64,000 nt of DNA from SpSt-501 sp037481615. Its GTDB lineage: Bacteria; Desulfobacterota; Desulfobacteria; Desulfobacterales; SpSt-501. The notes under the pieces are model-generated. The model saw nothing but the letters and a program-made list of their open reading frames with translations. It was not told where the DNA came from and did not search any database. Within the stretch, counting starts at the first letter, position 1. The number at the start of each line of letters is the position of its first letter. The DNA lies in NCBI GenBank assembly GCA_037481615.1, contig JBBFLI010000016.1. One strand, given 5' to 3'. The translations under genes were made by a program, and so were the position numbers. This document shows positions 35,999 to 44,366 of the stretch, in pieces.

Positions 35999-36545
35999 GG
36001 ATCTCTTTCTCTTTTTCTTTGAAACAGCGATCGACGAGCTCGGTGTGCTCGTCGGTCATCTTCTGGATCTTCTCCTGGGCCTTGAACGCCTCGTCCTCCG
36101 AAATGCCGCCGTCCTTTTTCAAGGCCTTCACCCGCTCATTGGCCTCGCGGCGGATGTTGCGGATGGAGACCTTGTGCTCCTCGCAGATCTTGTTCACGAG
36201 CTTGACGAGTTCCTTGCGCCGCTGCTCGGTGAGCGGCGGCACGGAGATGCGGATCAGCTTGCCGTCGCTCGTCGGCGTCAGACCCAGGTCGGCCTTGAGG
36301 ATCGCCTTTTCGATCTCCTTGATGACCGAGGCGTCCCAGGGCTGGATGGTGATCAGCCGGCTCTCGGGCACGGCGAGCGTCGCCAGCTGCTGCAGCGGGG
36401 TGAGGCTTCCGTAGTAGTCGACCTTCACGCCGTCGAGCAGGGAGAGCGAAGCCCTCCCCGTGCGCAACCGTTTGAGATCGCGTTTCAGATCCTCGATCGC
36501 CTTCTCCATGCCCTGCCGCGCCTCGCGGTAGATGTCTTCGATCAT
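35988..36545 (-). CDS. frr: Ribosome recycling factor
   Basis: Frr splits post-termination ribosomes with EF-G. The 185-residue protein matches family length and motifs: LKRLRTGRASLSLLDGVKVDYYG, TIQPWDASVIKEIEKAI and IRNIRREANERVKALKKDGGISEDE. It sits between pyrH and uppS in the conserved rpsB-tsf-pyrH-frr order. Confidence 0.96.
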   Translation of the reverse strand: MIEDIYREARQGMEKAIEDLKRDLKRLRTGRASLSLLDGVKVDYYGSLTPLQQLATLAVPESRLITIQPWDASVIKEIEKAILKADLGLTPTSDGKLIRISVPPLTEQRRKELVKLVNKICEEHKVSIRNIRREANERVKALKKDGGISEDEAFKAQEKIQKMTDEHTELVDRCFKEKEKEILEF

Positions 36546-36569
36546 GGCTCGCGTTCAACCTCCCGCCTC

Positions 36570-37292
36570 TCAGGGGTGGATACGGGTTCCGACGTCCTCG
36601 CCGCAGACGACGCGGCGGATGTTGCCCGGGGTCTTCAACCGGAAAACGGCGAGCGGCAGGTCGTTGTCCATGGCGAGCGAAATGGCCGTCATGTCCATGA
36701 TCTTGAGCTGCCGCTCGAGCACCTCCATGAAGCTCACCGAAGGCAGCAAGCGGGCATGGGGATCCGTCGCCGGATCGCGGTCGTAGACGCCGTCGACCTT
36801 GGTCGCTTTGAGCAGGATCTCCGCGTGGATCTCCTGGCCCCGCAGGACGGCGGCCGTGTCGGTCGTGAAGTAGGGGTTGCCGGTGCCGGCGGCGAAGATC
36901 ACGACCCGCCCCTTCTCCAAGTGCCGGATCGCCCGCCGCAGGATGTAGGGTTCGGCCACCTGGTGCATGCCGATCGCCGTCTGGACGCGCGTCGGGACTC
37001 CCTTCTTCTCGAGCGCGTCCTGGAGGGCAAGGCTGTTGATCACCGTCGCCAGCATGCCCATGTGGTCGGCGGAGGTCCGGTCCATGCCGTAGGAGCTGGC
37101 GGCGATGCCGCGGAAGATGTTGCCGCCTCCGACGACGACCGCGGTCTGGACGCCGAGCCGCACGATGCCGCGGAGCTCCTCGGCGACGAAGCGGATCATC
37201 TCCGGGCTGATGCCGAACTCCTGCTCGCCCATCAGGGCTTCGCCGCTGATCTTGACGATGACCCGCCGGTAACGGGGTCCCTCCACGCTCAC
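36570..37292 (-). CDS. pyrH: UMP kinase
   Basis: This bacterial-type UMP kinase of the amino-acid kinase fold (240 residues) makes UDP from UMP. It has VKISGEALMGE at the N-terminus, VVVGGGNIFRG, MDRTSADHMGMLATVINSLA and KATKVDGVYDRDP. It overlaps tsf by 4 bases. Confidence 0.96.
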   Translation of the reverse strand: MSVEGPRYRRVIVKISGEALMGEQEFGISPEMIRFVAEELRGIVRLGVQTAVVVGGGNIFRGIAASSYGMDRTSADHMGMLATVINSLALQDALEKKGVPTRVQTAIGMHQVAEPYILRRAIRHLEKGRVVIFAAGTGNPYFTTDTAAVLRGQEIHAEILLKATKVDGVYDRDPATDPHARLLPSVSFMEVLERQLKIMDMTAISLAMDNDLPLAVFRLKTPGNIRRVVCGEDVGTRIHP

Positions 37293-37885
37293 TCCCCCAC
37301 CTGCATGCGCACGAAGCGACGGATGGTGATGTTTTCGCCGATCTTGGCGATCATCTCGTTCAAGAGATCGGCGATCGTGATGTCGGGGTTGCGCACATAG
37401 CGCTGCTGCAGGAGGCAGTTGTCTTCGTAGAACTTCTTCAGCTTGCCCTCGACGATCTTCTCGATCACCTTGTCCGGCTTGCCCGTCTCCTTCGCCTGGG
37501 CGGTGTAGATTTCGCGTTCCTTGGCGATGACCTCGGCGGCGATGTCCTCGGGGCGGACCCCGAGGGGGTTGGCGGCCGCGATGTGCATCGCGAGGTTGCG
37601 CGCGAATTCCTGGAACTGCTCGTTCTTGGCGACGAAATCGGTCTCGCAGTCGACCTCGACCAGGACCCCGAGCTTGCCGCCGTGGTGGATGTAGGCGGCG
37701 ATCGTCCCCTCCGCCGTCGCCCGTCCCGCCCGCTTCTGCGCCGTCGCCAGCCCCTTCTTGCGCAGGACCTCGACCGCCCGCGTGAGGTCGCCGCCGGCGG
37801 CGGCGAGCGCCTCCTTGCAGTCCATCATCCCCGCCCCGGTCTTCTCCCGGAGTTCCTTGACCAGCTTGGCACTGATCTCGCTCAT
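37289..37885 (-). CDS. tsf: Elongation factor Ts
   Basis: EF-Ts recharges EF-Tu with GTP. The 198-residue protein is the short form lacking most of the second core subdomain, as in Thermus and many deltaproteobacteria. TGAGMMDCKEALAAAGGD and VDCETDFVAKNEQF are diagnostic. The start at 37885 has GGAGG upstream and overlaps the rpsB stop by 4 bases; the open frame runs further upstream through rpsB. Confidence 0.95.
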   Translation of the reverse strand: MSEISAKLVKELREKTGAGMMDCKEALAAAGGDLTRAVEVLRKKGLATAQKRAGRATAEGTIAAYIHHGGKLGVLVEVDCETDFVAKNEQFQEFARNLAMHIAAANPLGVRPEDIAAEVIAKEREIYTAQAKETGKPDKVIEKIVEGKLKKFYEDNCLLQQRYVRNPDITIADLLNEMIAKIGENITIRRFVRMQVGE

Positions 37886-38784
37886 CGTTCCTCCACCGCG
37901 GTCTCTTCCGCGTCCATGTCCTCCCCGCCGGCCGCCGCGGGCGGAACCTCGCCCGGCGCCCGTCGGATCACCTCGATCACCGGCCCCCCGCCGCCTTCGG
38001 AAATGATCTTGCGCTCGCCGGGCTTGAGATCCGCGGCGACGGCGAGCGGGGCCGGCTCTTCGATCGGCGCCTTGTCCGCCTCGGCCTGGAGTTTCTCCTG
38101 CCACCGCTGGCGGCCCTCGATGCAGGCGTCGGCCATGCGCGAGGTCATGAGCCGGATGGCGCGGATGGCGTCGTCGTTTCCCGGAATGGGGTAATCGATC
38201 ACGTCGGGGTCGCAGTTCGTGTCCACCACGGCGACGATGGGGATCTTCAGCCGCCGGGCCTCGTGCACGGCGATTTCCTCGTTTTTGGGGTCGATCACGA
38301 ACATCGCACCCGGCAGGCGGTCCATGTTGCGGATGCCGCCCAGGTTCCCGTCGAGCTTTTCGCGTTCCTTGGAGAGCTTCATCCGCTCCTTTTTCGGGAA
38401 CAGGTTGATCGAGCCGTCGTTGTGGATGGTGTTCAGGTAATTCAGCCGCTCGATGCTCTTGCGGATGGTCTGGAAGTTGGTGAGCATGCCGCCCAGCCAG
38501 CGATTGTGCACGTAGAACATCTCGCAGCGGTTGGCCTCTTCGTAGATCGCCTCCTTGGCCTGCTTTTTGGTTCCCACGAAGAGCAGGGATTTGCCGTCGG
38601 CGACGGTCTCCACGACGAAGTCGTAGGCCGTCTTGAACATCTTGACGGTCTTCTGCAGGTCGATGATGTAGATCCCGTTGCGCGCCCCGAAGATGTAAGG
38701 CTTCATCTTCGGGTTCCAGCGCTTGGTCTGGTGCCCGAAGTGCACGCCGGCTTCGAGCAGCTCCTTCATCGTCACGTAGGCCAT
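37882..38784 (-). CDS. rpsB: 30S ribosomal protein uS2 with C-terminal extension
   Basis: Ribosomal protein S2 has 300 residues, about 50-60 more than the usual 240-255. The core is standard: LLEAGVHFGHQTKRWNPKM, NRWLGGMLTNFQTI, and DTNCDPDVIDYPIPGNDDAIRAI. The extra C-terminal segment (about 245-300) is rich in Glu, Ala, Pro and Gly and ends EDMDAEETAVEER. The start at 38784 has AAAGGAG 7 bases upstream. It is the first gene of the long operon to purQ and has a structured leader. Confidence 0.94.
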   Translation of the reverse strand: MAYVTMKELLEAGVHFGHQTKRWNPKMKPYIFGARNGIYIIDLQKTVKMFKTAYDFVVETVADGKSLLFVGTKKQAKEAIYEEANRCEMFYVHNRWLGGMLTNFQTIRKSIERLNYLNTIHNDGSINLFPKKERMKLSKEREKLDGNLGGIRNMDRLPGAMFVIDPKNEEIAVHEARRLKIPIVAVVDTNCDPDVIDYPIPGNDDAIRAIRLMTSRMADACIEGRQRWQEKLQAEADKAPIEEPAPLAVAADLKPGERKIISEGGGGPVIEVIRRAPGEVPPAAAGGEDMDAEETAVEER

Positions 38785-38825
38785 GGGTTTCTCCTTTCGG
38801 TTGTTTTCCTCCGCCGCCTTCGCGC

Positions 38826-38862
38826 AGGCCTCCACCCCGGAAGCCGGGGCACCGGGAGGCCT
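38826..38862 (-). ncRNA. Structured leader hairpin of rpsB mRNA
   Basis: An outer stem AGGCCTCC/GGAGGCCT (38826-38833 with 38855-38862) encloses an inner CCCCGG/CCGGGG stem (38835-38840 with 38844-38849) with a 3-base loop. It lies between the promoter and the ribosome-binding site. S2-binding leaders that autoregulate rpsB are known in several bacteria; this may be one, but I cannot match a specific consensus. Confidence 0.45.
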
Positions 38863-38879
38863 GATCCGGCGGCGTGCGG

Positions 38880-38907
38880 GATATAGAACACGGCGTCTTT
38901 TCGTAAA
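38880..38907 (-). promoter_or_regulatory. Putative promoter of the rpsB operon
   Basis: On the minus strand TTTACG (38902-38907) and TATATC (38880-38885) are 16 bases apart, immediately after the prmC stop codon. The predicted start near 38873 gives a leader of about 90 bases. Confidence 0.5.
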
Positions 38908-38910
38908 CTG

Positions 38911-39846
38911 CTATTTATATTCCATGATCGGGTCCGGTGGCAAGATCTTTTTCGCAATCCGGAGCACCCGGTCCCGTCCGGCGAGATCCTGCAGGCAGGC
39001 GACCTCCGCCCGGCGCCCGCTTTCGGTTGCAAGCCGCTCGAGCGCTTCGCGCTGGTCTTCGCCGATCTCGAGGATCATGAAGCCGCCCGGGGCGAGAAAC
39101 GGCCAGCCCCCCGCCAGGATCGCGCGGTAGGCCTCGAGGCCGTCCGGCCCGCCGTCGAGGGCCGCCCGCGGCTCGAAGAGGGCGATCTCCGGCTGGAGGG
39201 CCGCGATCCGGCCGCTCGGGATGTAGGGCGGGTTGGAGACGATGAGGTCGAAGGTCCCCGCCCCCGGCCTCAGGGCCGAGAGCCAGTCCGCGACCCAGAA
39301 GCGAATCCGCCCGCCGCAGCCGTGGGCGAGGGCGTTACGCCGCGCGGTCCGGACCGCCGCGGCGGAACGGTCGCTTGCGAAGTAGCGGTGCTGCGGGGCC
39401 TCCCGGGCGAGCGCGATCACGATGGCCCCCGAGCCGCAGCCGAGCTCGAGCACCCTCAAGGGGCGCGTCGACGGGCCGCCGCCGAGCACCTCGAGGGCGG
39501 CCTCGACCACGCGCTCGGTTTCCGGCCGCGGGATCAACACCTCGGGGCCGACCTCGAGATCGAGGCTCCAGAAGCCACGGCGCCCGGTGAGATAGGCGGT
39601 CGGCTCCCGGCCCAGGCGCCGTTCGACCAGCTCGCGGAAAGCGGCCGCCTGCCCGGAAGAGAGCGACCCCCGGGGGTCCCGGTAGAGATCCCCGCGGTCG
39701 CATCCCCGGACGAAGGCGAGAAGGATCTCCGCCGTCAGGCGCGGGCTGTCGATGCCGCGTTCCGCGAAGGCCCGCGCGGCCTCCTCCAGGCAGGCGGCCA
39801 CGGTGCGCGGCGGCTGCGGCTCAGGCGGGCTCGGCGTGGTCTTCAT
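38911..39846 (-). CDS. prmC: Peptide chain release factor N5-glutamine methyltransferase
   Basis: PrmC methylates the Gln of the GGQ motif in release factors. The 311-residue protein has an N-terminal helical bundle and a class I methyltransferase fold with LELGCGSGAIVIALA (SAM site) and NPPYIPSG, the glutamine-binding signature. It overlaps prfA, its substrate's gene, by 26 bases. Confidence 0.94.
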   Translation of the reverse strand: MKTTPSPPEPQPPRTVAACLEEAARAFAERGIDSPRLTAEILLAFVRGCDRGDLYRDPRGSLSSGQAAAFRELVERRLGREPTAYLTGRRGFWSLDLEVGPEVLIPRPETERVVEAALEVLGGGPSTRPLRVLELGCGSGAIVIALAREAPQHRYFASDRSAAAVRTARRNALAHGCGGRIRFWVADWLSALRPGAGTFDLIVSNPPYIPSGRIAALQPEIALFEPRAALDGGPDGLEAYRAILAGGWPFLAPGGFMILEIGEDQREALERLATESGRRAEVACLQDLAGRDRVLRIAKKILPPDPIMEYK

Positions 39847-40900
39847 GCTGCAGGGCCTGCGCCTGAAAATGGACGACCAGGGCGTCGATCAACTCCTGGA
39901 TCGCCCCTTCCAGGATGCTCTCCAGCCGGTAGAGGGTCAGGCCGATCCGGTGGTCGGTGACGCGGTTCTGCGGGAAGTTGTAGGTCCGGATGCGGCCGCT
40001 GCGGTCCCCCGTGCCCACCTGGCTCTTGCGCTCCTCGGCCCGCCGGCGCTCCTGCTCCTGGATCTTGAGATCGAGCAGCCGCGAGCGCAGCACCTTGAGC
40101 GCCTTGTTCTTGTTCTTGAGCTGGGATTTTTCGTCCTGGCAAATGACGACGAGCCCCGTGGGCAGATGGGTGACGCGCACGGCGGAGTCCGTGGTGTTGA
40201 CGCTCTGCCCGCCGGGGCCGCCGGAGCGGAAGACGTCGATCCGGAGTTCGGCGGGGTCGATGGCGACATCGACCTCTTCGGCCTCGGGCAGCACGGCCAC
40301 GGTGACCGCCGAGGTGTGGATCCGCCCCTGGGTCTCGGTGACCGGCACCCGCTGCACGCGATGAATGCCGCTTTCGTACTTGAGCAGGCTGTAAGCGCCG
40401 CGGCCCTGGATCCGGGCGATGATCTCCTTGTAGCCGCCGACCCCCGTTGCGTGCGCGGAGAGCACCTCGACCTTCCAGCCCCGGTCCTCCGCGTAGCGGC
40501 TGTACATGCGGAAGAGATCGCCGGCGAACAGGGCCGCCTCTTCGCCGCCGGTTCCGGCGCGGATTTCGAGGATGACGTTCTTTTCGTCGTTGGGGTCGCG
40601 CGGGAGAAGCATGCGGCGCAGTTCCCGCTCGAGTTCCTCGCGCCGCGCGGAAAGCGCCGTGAGCTCTTCGCGCGCGAGCGCGCGGATCTCGGGGTCGCCG
40701 TCTTCGCAGAGGGCCCGCGCCTCCTCGAGACGCGCTTCGGTTTCCTTGTAGGCGCGGAAGGCACTCACGACACGGCCGATCTCCGCGTGCTCGCGCACCG
40801 CCTTCTGGTAGGCGTCGCGGTCCGCGAGAAAGGCCGGATCGCTCAACCGGCGCTCAAGATCCAGATAGCGGCTTTCCACCCCTTGCAGCTTTTCCAGCAT
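39821..40900 (-). CDS. prfA: Peptide chain release factor 1
   Basis: RF1 (359 residues) reads UAA and UAG. The PxT tripeptide is present as PVT in HRVQRVPVTETQGRIHTSA, and the catalytic GGQ is in SGGPGGQSVNTTDSAVR. The PVT motif separates it from RF2 (SPF). It is followed by prmC; rpmE and rho lie upstream in the order rho-rpmE-prfA-prmC. Confidence 0.96.
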   Translation of the reverse strand: MLEKLQGVESRYLDLERRLSDPAFLADRDAYQKAVREHAEIGRVVSAFRAYKETEARLEEARALCEDGDPEIRALAREELTALSARREELERELRRMLLPRDPNDEKNVILEIRAGTGGEEAALFAGDLFRMYSRYAEDRGWKVEVLSAHATGVGGYKEIIARIQGRGAYSLLKYESGIHRVQRVPVTETQGRIHTSAVTVAVLPEAEEVDVAIDPAELRIDVFRSGGPGGQSVNTTDSAVRVTHLPTGLVVICQDEKSQLKNKNKALKVLRSRLLDLKIQEQERRRAEERKSQVGTGDRSGRIRTYNFPQNRVTDHRIGLTLYRLESILEGAIQELIDALVVHFQAQALQHEDHAEPA

Positions 40901-40989
40901 GGTCGGCTCTCCGCCGGCGGCAGCGCGACCCCCGCGGCGCGGGAGTCCCGCCGATCGACGTCCGGGGATTCTCGGGGGTTGGGTGCCTG

Positions 40990-41018
40990 CCGGCCCGGCC
41001 CCGCCGGGGCCGGGCCGG
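40990..41018. terminator. 13-bp GC hairpin between rpmE and prfA
   Basis: CCGGCCCGGCCCC (40990-41002) pairs perfectly with GGGGCCGGGCCGG (41006-41018) around a 3-base loop. No U-tract follows on the minus strand. It may lower read-through from rpmE into prfA or stabilise the rpmE 3' end. Confidence 0.4.
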
Positions 41019-41042
41019 ACGCGTCAAGGCGGGTCTGCGGGG

Positions 41043-41267
41043 TTAGGCGTTTTTCGGCGGGTTCTGGAACTTTTCGTACTTCTTGCGGAAGCGCTCGATG
41101 CGGCCGGCCGTATCCACGAGTTTCTGCTTGCCGGTGAAAAAGGGGTGACAGCTCGAGCAGATTTCGACGGTGATGTTGGCCTTGGTGGACCCGGCCTCGA
41201 TCACGTTGCCGCAGGCGCAGCGGATTTTGACCTCCGGGTGGTACTCCGGGTGAATCTTCTCCTTCAT
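41043..41267 (-). CDS. rpmE: 50S ribosomal protein bL31 (zinc-binding form)
   Basis: The 74-residue L31 carries the zinc-binding cysteines CACGN (about 18-22) and CSSCHPFFTGKQKLVDTAGR (about 37-40 onwards), the C+ form. The ATG has GAAAGGAC upstream. It sits between rho and prfA as in many proteobacteria. Confidence 0.95.
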   Translation of the reverse strand: MKEKIHPEYHPEVKIRCACGNVIEAGSTKANITVEICSSCHPFFTGKQKLVDTAGRIERFRKKYEKFQNPPKNA

Positions 41268-41300
41268 GGCTCACGTCCTTTCCGGACCCCGAACGGCCGC

Positions 41301-42548
41301 TCAGGCGTTCATGGAATTCAGGAACTCGCGATTGTTGCGCGTCCCCTTCATTTTTTCAAGCAAAAATTCCATGCTGTCCACCGTGTTGAGCGTGGTGAGG
41401 AGCTTTCGCAGGATCCAGACGCGGTTGAGGACGTCCTCGGGCAGCAGCAGTTCCTCTTTGCGCGTGCCGGAGCGCTTGATGTCGATCGCGGGGAAGACCC
41501 GCTTGTCGGCGAGCTTGCGGTCGAGCTGGATCTCGGCGTTGCCGGTGCCCTTGAACTCCTCGAAGATCACCTCGTCCATCCGGCTCCCCGTGTCGATCAG
41601 CGCGGTGGCGATGATCGTGAGGCTGCCGCCTTCCTCGATGTTGCGGGCGGCGCCGAAGAAGCGCTTGGGGCGCTGCAGGGCGTTCGAGTCGACGCCGCCG
41701 GAGAGGATCTTGCCGCTCGGCGGGACGACCGCGTTGTGGGCCCGGGCGAGACGCGTGATGCTGTCGAGCAGGATGACCACGTCCTTCTTGTGTTCGACCA
41801 GGCGTTTGGCCTTTTCGATCACCATCTCGGCCACCTGGACGTGGCGCTCGGCCGGCTCGTCGAAGGTCGAGCTGATGACCTCGGCGTCGACCGTGCGCTC
41901 CATGTCGGTCACCTCCTCGGGGCGCTCGTCGATCAGCAGCACGAAGGGCACGACGTCCTTGTGGCTCTTGATGATCGCGTTGGCGATCGCCTGCAGGAGC
42001 ATGGTCTTTCCGGAACGCGGCGGGGAGACGATCAGGCAGCGCTGGCCGAAGCCGATGGGCACCATGAGGTCGAGGATCCGGGTGGAATAGTTTTCCGGAT
42101 CGGTCTCGAGGTTCATCTTGCGCATCGGGTAGAGGGGCGTGAGGTTGTCGAAAAGGATCTTGTCCCGCGCCGCCTCGGGGTCCTCGTAGTTGATCGCTTC
42201 GACCTTGAGCAGGGCGAAGTAACGCTCGGAATCCTTCGGCTGCCGGATCTGCCCCGAAATCGTGTCCCCCGTTCTCAGGTTGAAACGGCGGATCTGGGAG
42301 GGCGAGACATAGATGTCATCCGGACCCGGGAGGTAGTTCGACGCCGGGGAGCGCAGGAACCCGAACCCGTCCGGCAGGATCTCGAGGGTCCCCTCCCCGT
42401 AGATCATCCCGTTCTTCTCGATCTGCCCCTGCAGCAGGGCGAACATGAGCTCCTGCTTGCGCATGTTGGAGGCGCCCTCGATGCCGAACTCCTTCGCCAT
42501 CTGCATCAGTTCGTTGATCTTCTTCTGTTTCAGCTCTGCGATGTTCAT
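41301..42548 (-). CDS. rho: Transcription termination factor Rho
   Basis: The hexameric RNA helicase (415 residues) has the primary RNA-binding domain (about 48-120; GFLRSPASNYLPGPDDIYVS), Walker A SPPRSGKTMLLQAIANA near 175, Walker B VVILLDSITRLARA, the Q-loop region and R-loop TGSRMDEVIFEEFKGTGN. No large insertion domain is present. Its promoter lies about 350 bases upstream, giving a long leader suited to the Rho-dependent autoregulation known in E. coli. Confidence 0.97.
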   Translation of the reverse strand: MNIAELKQKKINELMQMAKEFGIEGASNMRKQELMFALLQGQIEKNGMIYGEGTLEILPDGFGFLRSPASNYLPGPDDIYVSPSQIRRFNLRTGDTISGQIRQPKDSERYFALLKVEAINYEDPEAARDKILFDNLTPLYPMRKMNLETDPENYSTRILDLMVPIGFGQRCLIVSPPRSGKTMLLQAIANAIIKSHKDVVPFVLLIDERPEEVTDMERTVDAEVISSTFDEPAERHVQVAEMVIEKAKRLVEHKKDVVILLDSITRLARAHNAVVPPSGKILSGGVDSNALQRPKRFFGAARNIEEGGSLTIIATALIDTGSRMDEVIFEEFKGTGNAEIQLDRKLADKRVFPAIDIKRSGTRKEELLLPEDVLNRVWILRKLLTTLNTVDSMEFLLEKMKGTRNNREFLNSMNA

Positions 42549-42835
42549 TCCGCCGTTCCTCTTGCAAGCGTTTCTTCTCGGCCGCTGTCGGCCGCGACAT
42601 TCCCGGCCGGTTTCTTCCCTCGGCGAAGCGCCCGCTGCGGCGCCGATTGCCTACGGCATCTCTCGGCCCCCGGTGCGCCCGGGAGTTCCCGAGGCGATGA
42701 AGCGCTGTCCGTCATCGGCTGGAAAACCAGCCGGGGAGGTTGTCCGCACGGTCGCGGAACCCTCTGAAGCATCGGGGCTGTCTCAACCGACGAACCTGAC
42801 GCGGCGGCTGGCGGATAGGGTCTGGGTCGGTTGTA

Positions 42836-42934
42836 CAGGAGGATGATCGGATTTCAGAGGTAAAGCAATCAATCACCCACAGGCGGGTTGCGCGCTCGTG
42901 GTGAATGTGAGAAGATTAATCGATCATCCTCCTG
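42836..42934. repeat. 14-bp perfect inverted repeat around the rho promoter
   Basis: CAGGAGGATGATCG (42836-42849) and CGATCATCCTCCTG (42921-42934) are exact inverted copies 71 bases apart. Between them lies a smaller imperfect pair, TCACCCAC and GTGGTGA. One arm falls between the -35 and -10 of the rho promoter, the other about 60 bases downstream of the predicted start. The rest of the 42549-43049 gap holds the rho leader (see findings for a coupled ORF) and the short cca leader. Confidence 0.6.
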
Positions 42935-42941
42935 CTGTCAA
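42913..42941 (-). promoter_or_regulatory. sigma-70-type promoter of rho
   Basis: On the minus strand TTGACA (42936-42941) and TAATCT (42913-42918) are separated by 17 bases. The predicted start near 42905 gives a leader of about 350 bases. Confidence 0.7.
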
Positions 42942-43049
42942 GCACATTTCCGCGCCCCGCCGCTCGCCGCCGGCGGCGAAAAAAACTCGCGGCACCTCGG
43001 GGCCCGGCGGCGCCCCGCATGGACGGATCCCCAGCGGCACGAAATCGCA

Positions 43050-44366
43050 ATGAGCCCCGCCATCCCGACCCTCTTCCGCCCCTCCTGGATCCCCGCGATG
43101 GAAGGGGTCTATCTCGTGGGAGGCTGCGTGCGCGACCTCCTGCTCGGCCGCACCCCGCGGGATTACGACCTCGTCACCTTGCACGAGCCTCGCCCTCTGG
43201 CCGAGGAGATCGGCCGCGCCGTCGGCGGGCGTCCCGTTCTTCTCGGCAAGGCCCTCTTTCCCCTCTACCGGGTCACGGCCCGGGAGGTGACGGTCGATGT
43301 CGTGGCCGCCGAGGGCGGCGGCATCGAGGAGGATCTGCGTCGCCGGGATTTCACGATCAACGCATTGGCCATCGAAGCCGCGCGCCCCCGTCTGATCGAC
43401 CCCCTGGGGGGGGTTCGCGACCTCGAGGAAAAGCGTCTGCGCGCCGCCTCCGCGGCGGCCCTCGAACGCGACCCGATCCGCCTGCTGCGCGCCTTCCGCC
43501 TGGCGGCGCAACTGGGCCTGCGCCTCGAGCCCGAAACCGAGCAGGCGATCGCCGCCCGCGCGGCCCTCTTGAGGGATGCGGCCGGGGAGCGCGTCCGCGA
43601 AGAGCTCTACGCGCTGCTCGCCTGCGAACACTGCCACGCCGCGATCGAGAGCTGCGCGCGCGGCGGCTTGCTTCCCGGGGTGCTGGGGGGGCCGGGGCAA
43701 CCCGCCGACGGGGGCATGGCCGCCCGATGGCAAGGGATCGCGCGGGTCGAATCGCTGTTCGAGGCGCCCGAGGCCTTTCTCGGGCCCGAGGGGCGGGATG
43801 CGCTGGCGCTGCTCGACCGGCGGATGCGCATGCTGATCAAGCTCGTCTGCCTGGTCCCCGACAGCGGCGAGGCCCTCCAGGCGGCGCAGCGACTGCGGAT
43901 GTCCCGCCGGGACGCGACGACGCTCGCCGAGCTCTCCTGCCGGGCACGGGAAGCCGAAAAGCTCCTTTCCTCCTTCCCTGCGAGCCCGTTGCGGGAGCGG
44001 CTCTCCTTTTTGCGCCGGGCGGCCGCCGTGTTCCCGGGGGCGGTCCTGGTCGGTCTTTGCCGGCTCGAAATCGACGCCCCGGGGGAGATCGAGAAGCTGC
44101 GGTCTGCAGCCCGGAGGCTCCTGGCCGACCACCGCGAGCGCGTCCTTCCCGCACGCGCTCTCCCGCCGCTTCTCCGCGGCGACGAGCTCAGGCGCGAACT
44201 GGGGCTCGCCCCTTCGCGCCTCGTCGGCCGTATCCTGGAGGAGATCGCCCTGGAGCGTCTGCTCGACCCGGGTCTTTCGCGGCGGGAGGCGATGGAACTT
44301 GCCCGGGCGATGGCCCGGGCGGCGCTATCGGGTCCGGAAACCGCCCCCGGGCCGAAGGAGGATTAG
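43050..44366 (+). CDS. CCA-adding enzyme/poly(A) polymerase-family nucleotidyltransferase
   Basis: This class II nucleotidyltransferase has 438 residues. The head has GGCVRDLLLGRTPRDYDLV (about 24-42) with the two metal-binding aspartates, then DLRRRDFTINALAIEA, LIDPLGGVRDLEE and RDPIRLLRAFRLAAQLGL. The C-terminal half is helical with no clear HD motif. It adds CCA to tRNA 3' ends or A-tails to RNA. All three tRNA genes in the window encode CCA, so its role would be repair or polyadenylation. The start at 43050 lies at the family N-terminus; the open frame runs 54 codons upstream. The 3' end overlaps adk on the other strand by 4 bases. Confidence 0.85.
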   Translation: MSPAIPTLFRPSWIPAMEGVYLVGGCVRDLLLGRTPRDYDLVTLHEPRPLAEEIGRAVGGRPVLLGKALFPLYRVTAREVTVDVVAAEGGGIEEDLRRRDFTINALAIEAARPRLIDPLGGVRDLEEKRLRAASAAALERDPIRLLRAFRLAAQLGLRLEPETEQAIAARAALLRDAAGERVREELYALLACEHCHAAIESCARGGLLPGVLGGPGQPADGGMAARWQGIARVESLFEAPEAFLGPEGRDALALLDRRMRMLIKLVCLVPDSGEALQAAQRLRMSRRDATTLAELSCRAREAEKLLSSFPASPLRERLSFLRRAAAVFPGAVLVGLCRLEIDAPGEIEKLRSAARRLLADHRERVLPARALPPLLRGDELRRELGLAPSRLVGRILEEIALERLLDPGLSRREAMELARAMARAALSGPETAPGPKED

